From NCBI GenBank assembly GCA_023055355.1, contig JALJCS010000001.1:50597381-50661380 (forward strand): a stretch of DNA of 64,000 bases, given 5' to 3'. Shown piece by piece: positions 27,751 through 40,000 of the stretch (its first letter is position 1; each line of letters begins with the position of its first letter). The notes below the pieces were generated by a model that worked only from the letters and a program-made list of their open reading frames with translations, had not been told where the DNA came from and did not search any database. The translations under genes were made by a program, and so were the position numbers. Origin of the DNA: Agelaius tricolor. Its lineage: Eukaryota; Chordata; Aves; Passeriformes; Icteridae.

Positions 27751-27936
27751 GCTTTGAGCAGGACCAGCCTCCTGCCTTGCAAGTGCTGCACTTGGAAAAT
27801 GGAAAACTACCTCTGTATGTTGATTAAATATGTCGATTTCTTGCTTTGAGCTGGATCAACCTCACGTTTTGCAAGTGTTGCACTCGGAAACTGGAAAACT
27901 ACTCTTGTATATTGATTAAATATGTCAGTTTCTTGC
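27751..27936. repeat. Diverged 92-bp tandem duplication between the two promoters
   Basis: Unit 1 (27751-27842) and unit 2 (27843-27936) both start GCTTTGAGC and share GGAAAACTAC, TTGATTAAATATGTC and TTTCTTGC in the same order. They differ at scattered positions, so the duplication is not recent. It lies about 1.1 kb upstream of the MAP3K5 start codon. Confidence 0.9.
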
Positions 27937-30900
27937 ATTCACCTGCAATTTACTTGTCAAGAATACTTGAAAGCTTGGTAATTACCAAAAACATTACTTC
28001 ACAGAGAAGGAAACTAATAGGAATAACTAGCATATAGCCAAAAAACTGTCCTGTGTATGATATGGCACCCAGTAGAGGACAAGATCCTTTGGTGTTTGAA
28101 ATAATCCTTAATTTGAAGGAAAGATGCCCTAAAATTTCAGATTATTTGCAGTCCAAGACTGAATATCCAATTCAAAATGGATTGGAAAAGGAAATAATGT
28201 TGAGACTTCTGCAGTCTGTTTTGGGGTATAAATACTGTGAAAGTGGATGATTTATCAGTGGTCTTTTTTTTTAAGGGCTTCTATTAAACAGGTACAAGAG
28301 AGAAGGAAAAATAGCATTTATTAGCTTTGTTTATATGTTATATCAATAGGTCCCATCCTGTTAAAATTGATGCTAAGACTAGTCCACTTGTTGGCACAAA
28401 GCCTCCTCCTGTATTATTGTTTTCCATTACTTCTGTAGATCAATTCTGGAATAATTAGAAAAATTACTTGCTGCAGTAGCTTCAGTAGCTCTGTTTGCTT
28501 TTGCATTGAGCAGTCCCCTTTTCAACAAGATATGCTTGGCATTTGCTTCTGCTGATAAGAAATCGGTAAATGGGGTGGGAAGATGACAAGCAAACTAAAG
28601 ACTAATTTACAGGGAAAAGTTAATATTTGCTCATCTGCCAGATACAGTAGGTTATTGTTTCTTGCCACAGTCTGAATGGCAAAGTGTTTTTCTAAATTAT
28701 GGTGTTTTCCACAAAATGCAGAATTGGTGTTAATTCATTCAACATTGCACTTACATCACCTTACAGGAAGCAAGAACAATATGTCTCTGTTGTTCTCAAG
28801 AACAGCCCGTGTTTGTCAAGTGCAGAAGGAAGTCATGGACTGAAAGGAGACGGAAGAAGCATGCTATTCCACTTAGCATTACTGACTTGTGAGGCTTGTT
28901 TCATTATTAGCACCATGGCTGTTCCAAGTACAAGGTAGTTTTTCTACTGATTTGGCTGACTTGAGTGAGGTTGAGCACTAAACTGGGAAAAAAATCAAAA
29001 TACTGTTGAATAACAAACGCAAATTGCTGATGCTTTTATAAAGTGAAAATATATCTTTTAATCTGTTAGCTCTCTGAAACAATTAGGCATTTAGGAGCTC
29101 TTATGTTTTCATGTTTGATTAGGAGATAATTCCAAGGACTTTTTAAAAACTGAAGTAACAGCCTGTTTGTTAACAGAAGTACTCTTACCTTATTCACTTG
29201 TTTCTCAAGGGCTGTGAAATTAACATCTTTAACACCAGATGGTTTGTATATAATCATGATTCAGTACCATCCTGTTGCAGCTCTGTTTTTTCAGAGACAA
29301 AACAGACAAAAACTTGGAACAACCAGTTGGCTGTAGACTTGTTGAAATAACAACCTTCTCTTTGTTATATATTTCTACAGCTATAAATCATTTACCTCTG
29401 GTATTAACTGTAATTATAATTTTACCATCCAAGAGTTTGCCAACTTCATTAGTTGCAAATATAAATGCAATAGTTACAAAGAGCACATGCCAAGTACCAC
29501 AGGCTCGATTTTGCTGATCCAACTAGTGTAAACAAGGTCCAAGACCAAAAAAGAGAATTCAAATGTGTCTTGATTTATAGAGATTAAATCTAAACATAAC
29601 TCTGTCCAATTTTATTTTTCATGTATTGTGGCCATCCATGTCCAGTAGAGGGAGAAAAATTATTGTAGACAAATCTGCATTTTGAATGTTTACAGTAATG
29701 TGGATGGAATTCAGGGAATAAACTAAAATTTATTGCCACAAATACTGGGTTTAAAATAGATGTGAAATTTCATTCATCCTTTATGGCCCTCTTATTTAAC
29801 TACAGGATAACATATAGGAGTGAGAGATTGGAGATTCACTTAAATTCTTCATTGATAAACAGGAAAAAGTTTCTAGCGTCCTTCAATTATGAGTGTCTAA
29901 AAAATCCCAAAAGAATTTAAAGAAACTTGGAGATGCAAAAATTTGAACCAGATACTAAAAGTACATATGTTAATACGATTTTTGTAACCTTTAGGCCAGA
30001 ACTATCACAAGCACTCGAAATGATTAAACTGAAATTAAAAAACTTTGTTTCTAGAAGCTATCTAAAAAGTTAGACTATATCACTGTAGACAATGAGAAGT
30101 AACTTTTAAGTTCAATAGGCAGAAGGCAGTACTTTGAGGCAGCCAGCTGCCAGTCTTTAAGAAAAGACACACTTATGGTCATACTGAACATTTAAAACAG
30201 TATTCAGGTGGCAATGTGGGGCGTAAATAGAGACTGGTGGCCATTGTGTGGCCATGCAGCTGATCATGGAACAGGAATAACATGGGGAATCTGCTTACCA
30301 AATTACAGCATGGTGCACTTAGGTGGCAGCCAGCAAAACCTGACCAAACAATGTGGATACATCCTCAGGGATGGATATTTCACCAGTCAGGATTGTCCTT
30401 GTAGCACTTTTCTTGTGAGCATGGTGAAGACTGTGTGCTGTTCTTGCTTCATACTCTTTCCTCATAATTCTCACATTTCTTTCTGAATCTCCATGTCTAA
30501 ATCTTCATTTGCTCTAGTGTCTTTCCCTCCTCTTGCTTCTTTTATTCTTTTGAACTTCCAGAAAAGCCTCCATGCTAACTGCCTCTTCCTTCCAAATGCC
30601 ATAACCCTTAGTCTAGCCATATGAGGGAAGCCTTTTCCCTTTGCATTCATTACTACAACCCCCTTGGTTACTTTTATTTGTTTATTTTCAATATTGCCAG
30701 TTTTTCAATCTTAAATGAACCTTGGGATTCTAAACGCTTTTTCTAAAGCTGCAACACATTCAGCTTTATGATTATATAGGGATTTCAGCTGGAAACATCT
30801 CTATGCTTTTATCAGGCAATAAGCATTCACTTGTAGAAGAAAATCTTCATGGCATGGAGCCTAGGGAATGGTTCAGTAGTTAAAAGACAGACAAAAATTA

Positions 30901-31470
30901 ACTGCAGTCCTTGAATATTTTTCAAGTGTTTTAAGCTACCTGCCCTTGCACATGAGGAAATAGCTCACATTATACTTTCTCTGGTAGAAAAGATCATTTT
31001 ATAAGTTGTTCAAACTCTCGGACTTTGAGCCTTTCTGATTACTGTTCCTGCTGACCAGCAAGGGTTTTGGAAGGATTTGTGCACACAGCAGCGATGGTTA
31101 CCATCTCAACTCACACCTTAGCTAGCTGCCGGCTAGCAAGCTGAGGAAATGAGGGACGTGTTTGTAACAGAGCAGAGCTCTTGGGTCCAAAAGCACGGAG
31201 ATACTGCAGTAAGCATCCCAAATAGCTATTCTAATGCTAACGAGGGGTACGTCTGAGAGCTGAGCTAGAGAAGTGACAGCTGCATAAAGATAGCCTAAAA
31301 CTGCATACTAAGCAACTTTCCCATTTTTAATTGAAATCATGTTGTGTTTTCAATTTCAGCGTAGTTGGGGATTTTTTTTCCTTCAACTGAGGGCTCTCGT
31401 TTTTTGCATGGAACATCTCTGCCACCTACTGCTGCAAGCAGGTTCTGTCTGTTTGGAAGAATCTGTCTGG

Positions 31471-32009
31471 ATTCTTCCTCTGCACTGGTGAGGCCACACA
31501 TTGGGTCTTGTGTCCAGTTCTGGGCTCCTCAGTTCAGGACAGACATTGAGGTGCTGGAGCAAGTCCGGGGAAGGACAACAAAGGTGGAGAAGTCTCTGAA
31601 ACACAAGTCTGATGAGGAGCAGCTGAAGGAGCTGGGGATGTTCAGCATGGAGATGAGGAGGCTCAGGGATGACCTTATTGATCTCTGCAACGCCTTGAAA
31701 GGGGATGTAGGCAGGTAGGGGTCAGCCTCTCCTCCCCCACAACTTTTGACAGGATGGGAGGAAGTGGCTTCAAGCTGAGACAGGGGAAGTTTAAGCTGAA
31801 CATTAAGACGAATTTCTTACAGAAAGGGTGATTAGACATTGGAATAGGCTGCGAGTGGAGGTGGTGGCATCACTGTCCCTGGAGGTATGTAAGGAAATCC
31901 TGGACATGGCACTGAGTGCCATGGTCTATGCACATGGTGATGTTCAGTCATAGGTTGGACTTGGTGATCTCAGAGGTCTTTTCCAACTTAACCAATTCTG
32001 TGATTCTGT
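31471..32009 (+). mobile_element. CR1 non-LTR retrotransposon fragment, 5'-truncated, plus strand
   Basis: A ~540-bp CR1 3' portion. It starts near the CTGCACTGGTGAGGCCACAC segment, passes through GAGCAGCTGAAGGAGCTGGG, and ends in GGTTGGACTTGGTGATCTCA and TTCTGTGATTCTGTA. The open frame at 31365-31718 is a remnant of this element and its flank, not a host gene. The 3' end type (GATCTCAGAGGTCTTTTCCAA) differs from the copy at 15221, so it belongs to a different CR1 subfamily. Confidence 0.93.
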
Positions 32010-33838
32010 ATTTGGTGTTAGCTGAAAGGAGCTGGCTGGTAGATCATTTGGTTTCAGTAGCTGCATATTAGACGCTGCTATGACTGGGGGTCCTTGGTGT
32101 TTCTTGAATTTACTCAGCTGCCCAGGGGCTGAGGAGGAAATAAGAGTCATGTTTAGCAACTTCATCTTTTGGGACCTTCTCTCTTTGCCTGTAACATAGC
32201 TTTTGTTTCTTTTGTTGTTATTCTATCTTGAAACCATCCTATTCAAATACTTTCACTGACCGTATTATTTTGCTTTCTACTTCCGTGGATCTTAAAAACC
32301 AGAATTCACAAGTTTGTGGAAAAAAAAGTTTGAGAACTAGTCCTTCTCTCAGGACTTCCTTGTAACCTTTCATCCACTTCTTGATCTTTATGTCTATGAA
32401 AATTCTTTTAATGGTGTCTTTAAAATAAAGCTGGTCCACTGATAAGAACTGGTTCCTGCTTGCATAACCTCTTTGCAGAATTTCACTCATTACGAAAGAT
32501 CAGCCAGCTTGGAAAAAATGCACTTGATGAAATCTTTCCAATTCAGTGATAAATTATTTATAGAGTAACCAGACTTTACACCACTAAGCATCTGACTACC
32601 TGATACCTTGCAAATGACAGTGTCCAAATTTACTTACTGTACCCCAGTGGTGGCCTTGTGTCTTTTCAAGCATTGCTATTGACATCCCAGTCACAAATGG
32701 CAATTACTTTAAAAACACTTGCTCAGAAAACTGTCCTTTAACTTGCATTTTGAAAAGATAAATTGATGTAAAAAGATTCCACTGAAGCTAAAATTGGCTG
32801 AATTTGGCCTGGAGCAGCCAATTCTGTAAGGTATTCCTTTGCCCCAGGAATAAAAAATCTGATCTTACATGATGAAGCCTATAAATTGCCAGTTATGAGG
32901 CTTTGAGAACTGCTGTGGTAATCCACAGGATACATTAAATTGAGCTTCACTTGCAGTGAACTGATTTTATTCTAAAATCCTAGAGGCTATTTAATAAGCA
33001 TACTTATTTTTATTTTTATTACAAAATTGAAGAATGAGTAGAACCACCTAATTCTGCATCTGAGTGCCAGTTTCAGCAAATGGATATTTTTGTGGCTTTA
33101 CAATGGATTTTGTAGTCAAGGTTTAGTTTTAAATATAAGGCCAGGTAGCAGGAATACGTAACTATGGTCCAAGTTCCATGAGGTATCTGTGATTATATTA
33201 TTTAATTTGCTTTTGCTGTAAGTTCTGAAAGTGTAAAGCAATACTTTTGCATTTTTATCTTTAAAGTGATGGGTCTGTCTTTAAATATACGGGTCATTGT
33301 TACTAATTAGGGTAGTCTGTGTCCAACTGGAATAATCTCAATGTCTTTATTTGAAGGGATACAGATATGGATATATATAAGATAAAATATGGCAAAAACT
33401 GCAGCTGCTGCTCTGCTATTAATTTTCTAAACCCGAACACTCCCTGCCTACCTCTTCCTTTCAAAGGCAAAATTCCCGCTGACTTAAACAGAAGTAGTCA
33501 CAGGTGTAAGAAGTTTATTCATAAAAGGACTACCATAAAGAACAATTGCATACGGAGAAGAATGATAAAATATGCAGATCTATTTAAGAAATTAGGAGAA
33601 TGAAAACCTTAGAAGGTCTTTTTAAAAGGAAAAATCAGAGCTAAGGCACATACTTATGACTGAAACATTTCATGTGTTCAGGCTGATGCACGCACACCGA
33701 GCCGCTCTATGCGGCGTGTAAAAGAGCGGATTGTTTCTGCAATTTGGCAGCGATTCCCCGTGGGCAGGAGGCGATCCTGAGGGCCGGCTTTCCCTGCTCG
33801 CCGCGCTGCGAGCGCTGGGCCGCCCCCTGCCATGGCCA

Positions 33839-33848
33839 AAGATGGCGG
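33839..33848 (+). promoter_or_regulatory. YY1-type site AAGATGGCGG near the likely PEX7 start site
   Basis: The motif matches the YY1 consensus core (AAGATGGCGG) in sense orientation. In vertebrate CpG-island promoters this site usually lies just downstream of the transcription start, which would give PEX7 a leader of roughly 120-150 nt. It also resembles the TISU initiator, but its ATG (33842) is out of frame with PEX7, so a TISU role for PEX7 is unlikely. Confidence 0.5.
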
Positions 33849-33962
33849 TGGCGGCGCCGCGGCTCCGGCACCGCCCGGCGGGCGGGCGCTTCCGCCGGGG
33901 CTGGGGGCGCGGCGGCTCCTCCGCGGCTCCTCCGCGGCTCGGCGGAGGCCCGGGCGGGGGCC

Positions 33963-34086
33963 ATGGGCACAGCGGCGGGCGCGGGCGCCCTGCGGCTGCC
34001 CGGGCTGCACGGGTACGCGGTGGAGTTCTCGCCATACTGCCCGGGGCGCGTGGCCTGCGCCGCCGCGCAGTACTACGGCATGGCAG
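33963..34086 (+). CDS. PEX7: PEX7 coding exon 1
   Basis: Encodes residues 1-41 plus the first base of codon 42, including [14 protein letters not shown] and [11 protein letters not shown], which correspond to the human N-terminus (GRHGYAAEFSPY, ACATAQHYGIA). The ATG at 33963 has an optimal context (GCCATGG) and is the only ATG in this frame within the island; the frame is open further upstream but only through a TTG. The donor is GTGCGG at 34087. The N-terminus is about two residues shorter than human. Confidence 0.95.
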
Positions 34087-37000
34087 GTGCGGGGGGCGGC
34101 GCGGCGGGGGTGACCGGGAACGTGGCTGAGCAGGAGGAGGCTGGAAACGTGGGTGTGCGGAAGGACAGACGGTGTCTGTCAACTGCCAAAGCATTTGGGG
34201 ACGGCTTCCCTTTCCGCTGCATTTGTTCTGCCGTGAGACGGCGGCTGTGCCCCGCGGGCGGGCCGGGGCTATCGCGGGAGCTGCCCCTCGCCCTCCACAG
34301 CCCGGCGGGATCCGCCTCTTCCCAGCCCGCCGCTGCACTGGTGCTTCTCACAGCGCCCTCGGGGGGAGCGCTCGTTTGATAGGGTCGAGAATAAACGTGG
34401 TAGTAAAGACGTACACAGTGTGAATAAAATGTCTGAAGATAACTTTCTCCGGTGACAGGACCCGAAGGAATGGCCTGAAGTTGCGTCAGGGGAGGTTTAG
34501 GTTGGATATTAGGAAAAGGTTCTTCACCCCGAGGGTGGTTGGGCACTGGAACAGGCTCCCCAGGGAAGCGGTCACAGCACCAAGCCTGACAAGCTCAAGA
34601 AGTGTTTGGACGATGCTCTCTTTGGGATGGTGCTGGGCAGGGCCGGGAGTTGGACTGGATCCTGGTGGGTTCTTTCCAGCTCAACTCATGCTGTGATTCT
34701 GCACCTTCTTGAGCTGTTCTTGTTTTAGTCCCTGAGCGTCCAGGCAGGCCCTGGTGACCCCGTGGTCTCTTGGAAGAGCCAAGCTGGGCACTCTTCAATA
34801 CTGGCATCTTTTTCATTTCCAATGGGAATATTGCTCCCCAAAACATTAATTAGAAAAAAAAAAATCCAAGTGTAGAATTACTTTAACCGTATCCCCATCA
34901 GATGAGGAAGCAGAACTGATGTGTGTTTTTTCAGAACTGAATTATTCATTTAGTTTCTGGTGAGCTGTGTTTGTATTACTATATTCAGAAAGGGATGAAA
35001 AAAGTGTTTGGTTGCCTGTGTTATCAAAAAGACAAAGAGGAACTCCTTGTTGGTATGTCTGTCATGTGAGGCCCATGGGGAAAATGCACTTTTATGCTTT
35101 ATAAGCAAGTCTTTTTCAACCTCACCGACAGATACACTGGAGTAAAATAAAAACAAAAAACCAACAACAAAAAAGCCAAAAAAAAAACCCCACCACCAAA
35201 AAACCAAAATCAAACCAGAACAATGTGATGTAAATTAATTACTGTTTTAGAGAACATGAGAGCACAAGATGTTTAATTATGCAAGTAATTGTTAGGCTTC
35301 TTAAAGTTCATGTGCCCTTTGTGTTTGCACTCTGAAGCTACTTCAGAACCACTCCAGTTTCCTTTGGCACTGGGGAATTAGTTGTGATGTTTTGTTTCAT
35401 TTTGCTGGTTTAGGTTGTGGAACTCTGGCAGTGCTGGAACAAAATGAAGCTGGGATTGTTCTGCTCAGGAGGTAATACAGGTTTATCTTCTATTTTTGTA
35501 AGATAAAAACTTACTTTGTACTTGTGAGTACCAGGCACAATTGAAATATTTTTGGTTATTTTTAATGATATAAAGTATTTTTTCAACTCTGAAGTAACTA
35601 CTGAATGCAGGTCTTTTTATTTACCTAGAAACTGGTGTATTTGTATTTACATACAGTACAAAAGATATGTTTATATTGCATTGATTTTGTTATGGGAAAT
35701 CATCTGGTTTACACCATTTCCATAGTGCAAACCATTTTGTAGAAAACTGACAATGTGAATTAAGAGCAGCTTCTCTGCCCTAGCTTGAAATTATAAGTTC
35801 TACCTTTTTAGGAACAGTGCCTTGATGCCTAGATTTATGCCCTTATGATTGATTTATACTGAAAATAGAGCAGGAAGCTATGTCATGGAGGTCCTTCCTA
35901 GGAGATACAGATTTCTAGAGGTTTTAAGGAGATTGATTTTGTTGTGGATAGAAGAGGGAGAAAGATCAGAAAGGAGGGTGCTTAATACTTGTCTGTTATT
36001 AACTTAAAATGTTTTAAGGAAAGTTTTGAAACAGTGATTGTTTAGATTAAGGTGGCTGATGTGGAAATGCTTAAAAATAATTGATCATATTCCGAGAAAC
36101 CCTTTTTGATTCATAATTGTAAAACAAGACTCTTTGAAGATGTTCAACACTCTGTTACTTCTGGCAAGTACTCTGGTTTAGTACCGTTAATTTCTGTTTT
36201 CAGTGACTCCACTTATTTTGTGGTAGAAAGTCCTCTTAAGTTCCTGACCCACAGACTGTGTTGTTTATCAGAGTGTTCCATGTGCACCTGATCATTACTG
36301 CAGAGTGCCATCAAATTACCTGAGCTTAGCTAAACCTTCAGTGAAAAGGAGGTAAAGAAATTCTTTTTTCTCATCAGATAATATTACAGTAATTGGTAGC
36401 TGTCGCAGAGTAACTAATGTATGCCATCAGATACCATATGGTGAATTGTTGGTGTGTTGGAAGCATTTTCAAGGGAGTGTAGAGTTCTTCAGTAAATTCG
36501 TGACTGTCTTTCTGTTGAGTTTTCATTGTGACTCAGATTCATAGTGGTGTGAATTCGATAAGGCTCTCCCAACACAGTTTTATTTCTTTCTTTACCACAG
36601 TTGTTAGAAACAAACTGCCTCTTGCATTCTGGAGAAACCATAAATCAGACTGAGCCATGTTGTACCTCTGTTTGTGTGGCAAGTTTTAGACTGGAATCAG
36701 AGTTCCTTCTTTGTGTGCTGAAGGTCCTTGGCTCATTTATGCTTTAACTTAATCAATCTATTCTGGCATAGGGTTGTAGAAATTGACATTCAAACAAGTA
36801 AATTAATAGGAAATTCACTTGAAACTCAAATATGTCAAAATTCTGTTTAGAATGGTAAAAAGGGTGATTTAAAGACATTCTTTGCAAGGAACTAGTCCAG
36901 ACTTTTATGTCATGCTTTCTCACAGACAAATATCTTCATTTTTCCAATTTAGTTTTGACTGGAATGATGGCCTGTTTGATGTGACCTGGAGTGAGAGCAA

Positions 37001-40000
37001 TGAAAACATGTTAATCACTTGTAGTGGAGATGGATCTCTGCAAATCTGGGATATGACTAAAACCAAAGGTCCACTGCAAGTCTATAAGGAGCACACTCTG
37101 GAGGTAAATCAGGCAAATTTAGAAAATGTAATGGATGCTCTTATGTTTGAATAATTAAAATATTTATTTGTAATCTTATAATCAAAAGCAGCTTGTTATT
37201 TTCTAACTTTTTTGGGTCCGTGGTTTGAATTAGTAACTTGAATATAAAGTGGATGTACATATTCTTGTGCATGTTCATACACTGTAGTAGGTGCTGCTTG
37301 ATTACACAAATCTAATATGTGCAGAAAATAGCATTTGTAATTCCTTACAGCCTAAGTAATCATTGTGATGTATGAAATTACTACAGTTATGCTGTGATTT
37401 TTAGAGAGCCTTATTAGATAGGTCCAAATCAGACAGCTGATATATCAGTCTTATTCTTGAGGTTGTGGAGTGATACACATTATGCAGATCCTTAGCAAGT
37501 GGGTTGCACTCAGATCTGCTTATCTTTTTCCCTCCTAGCATCTGTGAGATCCCACTCAAATAACAGCAGTCAAATGTTGGGACAGTGTGTATGTTTTTTA
37601 GCCTTGGTTTGATACTGTTGCATTTGATTTTCTTAACATCTCACTTTCTTTGTGCAGTGGTGTATGGGTAGAGAAGAATATTATATTCAGGTTCATAAAT
37701 ATATTTGCATAGTTTTAAGGATATCTATTCTATAGTACATATATTTTCTCTAAAGTGATTTTTCTTCCTTTTTTTTTAAGCTTTCCTTCTAACCCTCCAC
37801 TCACTTAATGAGTTTCAGCCTGCATTTTACTGACTTTACTGATACTTTATCTAAAGGACATCGATCTCAATAAAATAATTTAGTAGATATGAAGTCAAAA
37901 AACTGCTTGAGGGAATTCAATTTCATTCCCGAAAACCTCATGATTTTTTCAGATACGAAGCACTAATCTAAAAGCTGAGTGACTGTAGTTACACAAGAGC
38001 CCAGCTTCTGTAGCTTACTTCTTTGTAGTTTTTCTACTTTGGTTTAATACACTTACTGGATAAACTGAGAATTTTGAGAGAGGAGTTTCTAGTTGTGATC
38101 AGGATTTTGATAATCAAAGGCTGATAGTAGTTAGAGAAAGATGTAGGTGAAACATAGTACCAGGTTTTTGTTGTTTGTTTCTGCCATTTTCTCATTGAAA
38201 TTGCGTCAGTAAGTTTATTTGGTTCTGTTACACCATCTGTTGTTTGTGAAATAAACATTTCTGTGTCTATGTCTTAGCTGAGCTGGTAGCATGGGAGGTG
38301 GGCATATTCAGCTGTGCTCAGAAAGACAGTATAGGAAACATGGGCTGAGTGAGAGTTTATTGTGAGATATGAAAAGTTTGTATTGATTCTTTATGAACTT
38401 GTGTTAAGAGGATAGATTTCAGGAGGAATTTACCTTGCAATTTCTGGCAAACACTGGCGCAGACAGTGTTCTCACTGCCTTCCTAATCCTTAGTCCCTAT
38501 CTGACATTTTTAATGACAGTTTTGTCACTGCATTTTATACTATTTCTAATGCACGATTGACAGGGATCTGTTTCTTTTTTTTTCTAAATGAGGTCATTGT
38601 TCCTTCTCAAAAAGAATGTGCATTTTTAATTTAAAAGTGAATTTGCATTATCAAAGGACGATGAGTTTTATTCCAGCACTAGCCAATTGCTGAATTTTAT
38701 GAATAAATTAGTCTAATTTACTTTGGTTTTGATGAAATCTCACTGGATTGTGAGATAATAGAATTCTTGAATTAAATTTGTCCTGTAAAGTGAACCTGAA
38801 CATTTATTTTAAGCTATTTTTTATGGTTTTACATCTTTTTTCCTTCATTTTTTCATCTTGCCTGAGGCATTTCTTGCTGCTGTTTAGGAATAAGCTAGGG
38901 TTCATTTATTTTATGATTGAAGATAAAGCACTAAAAGATTAACAGCTAAGGTATATGCTGTGTTATTAGTCTTTCCCAGTTTCTTAACACAGCTTCCATT
39001 GAAGTGTCTTTACGTTTATGTTGGAGGATGGCATGAGAAAGAAAGAAGAGTAAAAGTGAACCTTACTGGGTTATTCACACTGTCTTCTTTTCATCCTCTC
39101 CCTATTACCTAGACCTGTCACATGCCAAATGGACAGGATCTCTTGTTTTTCCTGAGCCTGTTGTCTGTTCTGTTGGTAATTCTTGCCCGAAGCAGAGTTT
39201 TCCCAGGTGCTGCTGCCTCTGCTGCAGCTGCAGAGCGCTGAGCAGTGCCAGCCCTGTGTGCCATATGTGCCAGGCCTGTATGACAGCACCTGCTCTGCAG
39301 ATCTACGTGCTGATAGCTTGGGAGTGAGCTGGGAGCCCGTGTGTGCTTTGCCTTATCCCTGCAGCAGATCTGATACATCATCCCACATACGATGTATTGA
39401 ATGCCAGCTACGTGGATTGTGTAACACAGGTGCATGTTTCCCAAAGATCTGTTTCTCTCTGGAAAATCTTGAATATGAATATGAGAACCAAATACTTACT
39501 GAGCTGTTGTGTGAAAGAGGCATACTGTGTAGTGATACAATTAGGGGCATTTCCAAACAGCAGCAGCTTAGGAGTTGAGCTCAGGCCATCACGTAGATTC
39601 AAAGGCAAAGAGAGAAATATTTGTGAGGAGCTTGGGAACCACTTTGGAGAAGTGTCATGTCTTCTGTTCTTAGAATCTATGGAGAGGTACTGGTGTGTTT
39701 CCTTTGTTGCTATTTTAGTGGAAGAGTTAGTGGAAAGGAGCATGTTTTAATGAACTGTAGGATAATTAGTTAGCTAACAAAAGTAGAAAAGTCAAAGAGT
39801 ATGATGGGTAAAAAAACCCGAAATAATTACCTCTCAATTGGTTATATGGCTTTTGTTAAGTACTGTCCCAGAATCTTGTACATTTGGGCTGTAAGCTCCT
39901 CAAGGAAGTGAGTTTAGTACAAAATGATTCTAGAGCAGTATGGCTTTCAGTGTATGGAAAGTAGCACTTTGTCAAATAAAAAAGGAGAGTTGCAGATAAA

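Larger units (their letters stand above)
26826..33690. other. Intergenic spacer between MAP3K5 and PEX7 promoters
   Basis: After the MAP3K5 CpG island (to about 27500) the DNA returns to AT-rich. The spacer contains a 92-bp tandem duplication (27751-27936) and one CR1 copy (31471-32009). Short open frames at 28053-28250, 28699-28938 and 30208-30486 resemble no protein I recognise and lack flanking splice signals that would make them convincing exons. I see no RNA gene here. Confidence 0.75.
33690..34380. promoter_or_regulatory. PEX7: CpG island with PEX7 promoter and exon 1
   Basis: An abrupt CpG-rich block of about 0.7 kb surrounds the PEX7 start codon and extends about 300 bp into intron 1. 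No TATA box is apparent. A YY1-type motif (AAGATGGCGG, 33839-33848) sits about 120 bp before the start codon. Long open frames on both strands, such as 222 codons on the minus strand, are composition artefacts. Confidence 0.85.

Noticed and set aside
31365..31718. 117-codon plus-strand frame as a host gene
   Set aside because: Most of it lies inside the CR1 copy (31471-32009).
33744..33962. Possible N-terminal extension of PEX7 upstream of 33963
   Set aside because: The frame is open but begins only with TTG; the first in-frame ATG with a strong context is 33963, matching the family N-terminus.
33670..34338. 222-codon minus-strand open frame over the PEX7 exon 1 island
   Set aside because: Same cause: Arg/Pro-rich antisense shadow of a CpG island with no domain.
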